Source of the DNA: Leptospira ellisii
GTDB lineage: Bacteria > Spirochaetota > Leptospiria > Leptospirales > Leptospiraceae
Length of the DNA: 7,808 nucleotides
Direction: 5' to 3'
Assembly: GCF_002811955.1 (NCBI RefSeq)
Contig: NZ_NPEF01000185.1
Coordinates: 1-7,808 of the forward strand
Shown here: positions 6,960 through 7,808 of the stretch, piece by piece
Numbering within the stretch: position 1 is the stretch's first letter
Layout: the number at the start of each line of letters is the position of its first letter
Made by a program: the position numbers and the translations under genes
Notes under the pieces: model-generated
Database searches by the model: none
What the model was told of the DNA's origin: nothing
The model's input: the letters and a program-made list of their open reading frames with translations, nothing else

Positions 6960-7808
6960 TTAAAACGAGCCGTCCGGATGTTTTTTGAATTCCTTTTGAT
7001 TGATGAAAAGATACTGATATTGAATCTGTTTTCCTTCCTTCGTTTTCGCCTGTATCATCAACGGAAGAAACGTGGATTTTCTGGCGAAGTCCGGAATCCG
7101 TACGGTATAATCGGGGGATTTATTCTCCGCGATCACGTCCTTACTTTTGATCTTGATGCTCACCGACTCGGGTTGAACGCCTTCCAGATGAATCTTAAAT
7201 TCCTGTCCGGTTTTCACCCAGGAACCGTCCTGTATGCCGATGGAAATTTTAGGAGGAGGGGCCATCGCAAGAATGGAATTGAATGCGGATTGCGATTGTC
7301 CCCAAGGAACCAAAGAACGATGTATGTTGTAAACCGGAACTCCGGGAACGTTTTTCCCCGGGTTTACGGTAAACGCCATACGATAACCGATCTCCTTCGC
7401 TTCTTCGATCACCCTCGGATCGAACAATCCGAACGGATAGGCCAAGTCCACAACCTTTCTTCCGGTTTTTTGTTCCAAAATCTGTTTGGATTCCAGTAAT
7501 TGTTTGCGGATCAACGCGCGGCTCATGGTGGGAAGTTTCGGATGATACAAGGTGTGCGAACCTAAATCCAGAACGCCGCTGTCCAAAGCCGTCTTCAATT
7601 GTTCCCAGGTCATGTAGTATTTTTTTCCGGAGGAAATGATCGTAGGATAGATAAAGATCGAAGCGGTAAATCCGTATTTCTTCAGAAGGGGGACTAAAAC
7701 TTCGAGATGGGTTTTGGAACCGTCGTCAAAGGTCAATAAGATCGGCTTTTCCGGAAAATCGGAAGGTTTTTTACCGTTGATATACGCGTAGAATTGGTCC
7801 AAACGAAC
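6960..7808 (-). CDS. Polysaccharide deacetylase, NodB domain (5' end outside window)
   Basis: This is a carbohydrate esterase family 4 protein, predicted to remove N-acetyl groups from an envelope or extracellular polysaccharide. The frame is open to the window edge (Val-Arg-Leu before Asp-Gln-Phe), so the start, and any signal peptide, lies beyond 7808; a TTG at 7802 is unlikely to be the real start. In the 282 visible residues, motif 1 is LLTFDDG (TFDDG at 26-30, with the catalytic and metal aspartates). Motif 2 is SHTLYHP (metal histidines 85 and 89). Motif 3 is YPFG (124-127), as in deacetylases that lack the classical Arg-based motif. The NodB domain ends at about 190. The last 90 or so residues (from about 192) alternate hydrophobic and polar residues like a small beta-sandwich, which I cannot assign. 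The stop lies 40 bp before the methyltransferase start on the same strand. Confidence 0.88.
   Translation of the reverse strand, partial: VRLDQFYAYINGKKPSDFPEKPILLTFDDGSKTHLEVLVPLLKKYGFTASIFIYPTIISSGKKYYMTWEQLKTALDSGVLDLGSHTLYHPKLPTMSRALIRKQLLESKQILEQKTGRKVVDLAYPFGLFDPRVIEEAKEIGYRMAFTVNPGKNVPGVPVYNIHRSLVPWGQSQSAFNSILAMAPPPKISIGIQDGSWVKTGQEFKIHLEGVQPESVSIKIKSKDVIAENKSPDYTVRIPDFARKSTFLPLMIQAKTKEGKQIQYQYLFINQKEFKKHPDGSF

Noticed and set aside
6942..7499. 185-codon plus-strand frame opposite the deacetylase
   Set aside because: The opposite strand carries intact NodB motifs over the same stretch; the plus-strand product has no recognisable motif and is Arg/Phe-rich, as expected for a shadow frame.

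Overview
The window looks like a chromosomal segment of a spirochaete, most likely Leptospira. This is inferred from the gene types and the codon and sequence style (moderate GC, many TTC, TCC, GAA and CGG codons), not from a marker gene. It holds five protein genes, two of them envelope-sensing second-messenger enzymes. I see no tRNA, rRNA, CRISPR array or insertion sequence. Almost every base is coding; the only non-coding gaps are about 147 bp (1744-1890) and 40 bp (6920-6959).

Left half: a diguanylate cyclase with a 7TMR-DISM sensor (minus strand, 4-1743) and a very large membrane-bound class III adenylate cyclase (plus strand, 1891-4842) are divergently transcribed from one short shared region. 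A plausible sigma70-type promoter (1806-1834) serves the adenylate cyclase. A weaker minus-strand -10 box overlaps it. The pair therefore joins c-di-GMP output and cAMP output at one control region, and both proteins carry extracytoplasmic sensor parts.

Right half: three minus-strand genes are read from the right edge leftwards. They are a NodB-type polysaccharide deacetylase (start lies outside the window), a class I SAM-dependent methyltransferase, and a two-domain ChrA-type chromate/anion transporter. The methyltransferase stop and the chrA start share a base (TAATG), so these two are almost certainly co-transcribed and translationally coupled. The 3' end of chrA overlaps the 3' end of the adenylate cyclase by 10 bp on the opposite strand.

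The most unusual non-coding structure is a perfect 13-bp inverted repeat with a 9-nt loop (6904-6938), sitting over the methyltransferase start. Both possible start codons (ATG and TTG) lie inside the loop, and no good Shine-Dalgarno sequence is visible. It could be an operator or an RNA hairpin that controls translation of the methyltransferase-chrA pair. I found no wholly new multi-gene system.
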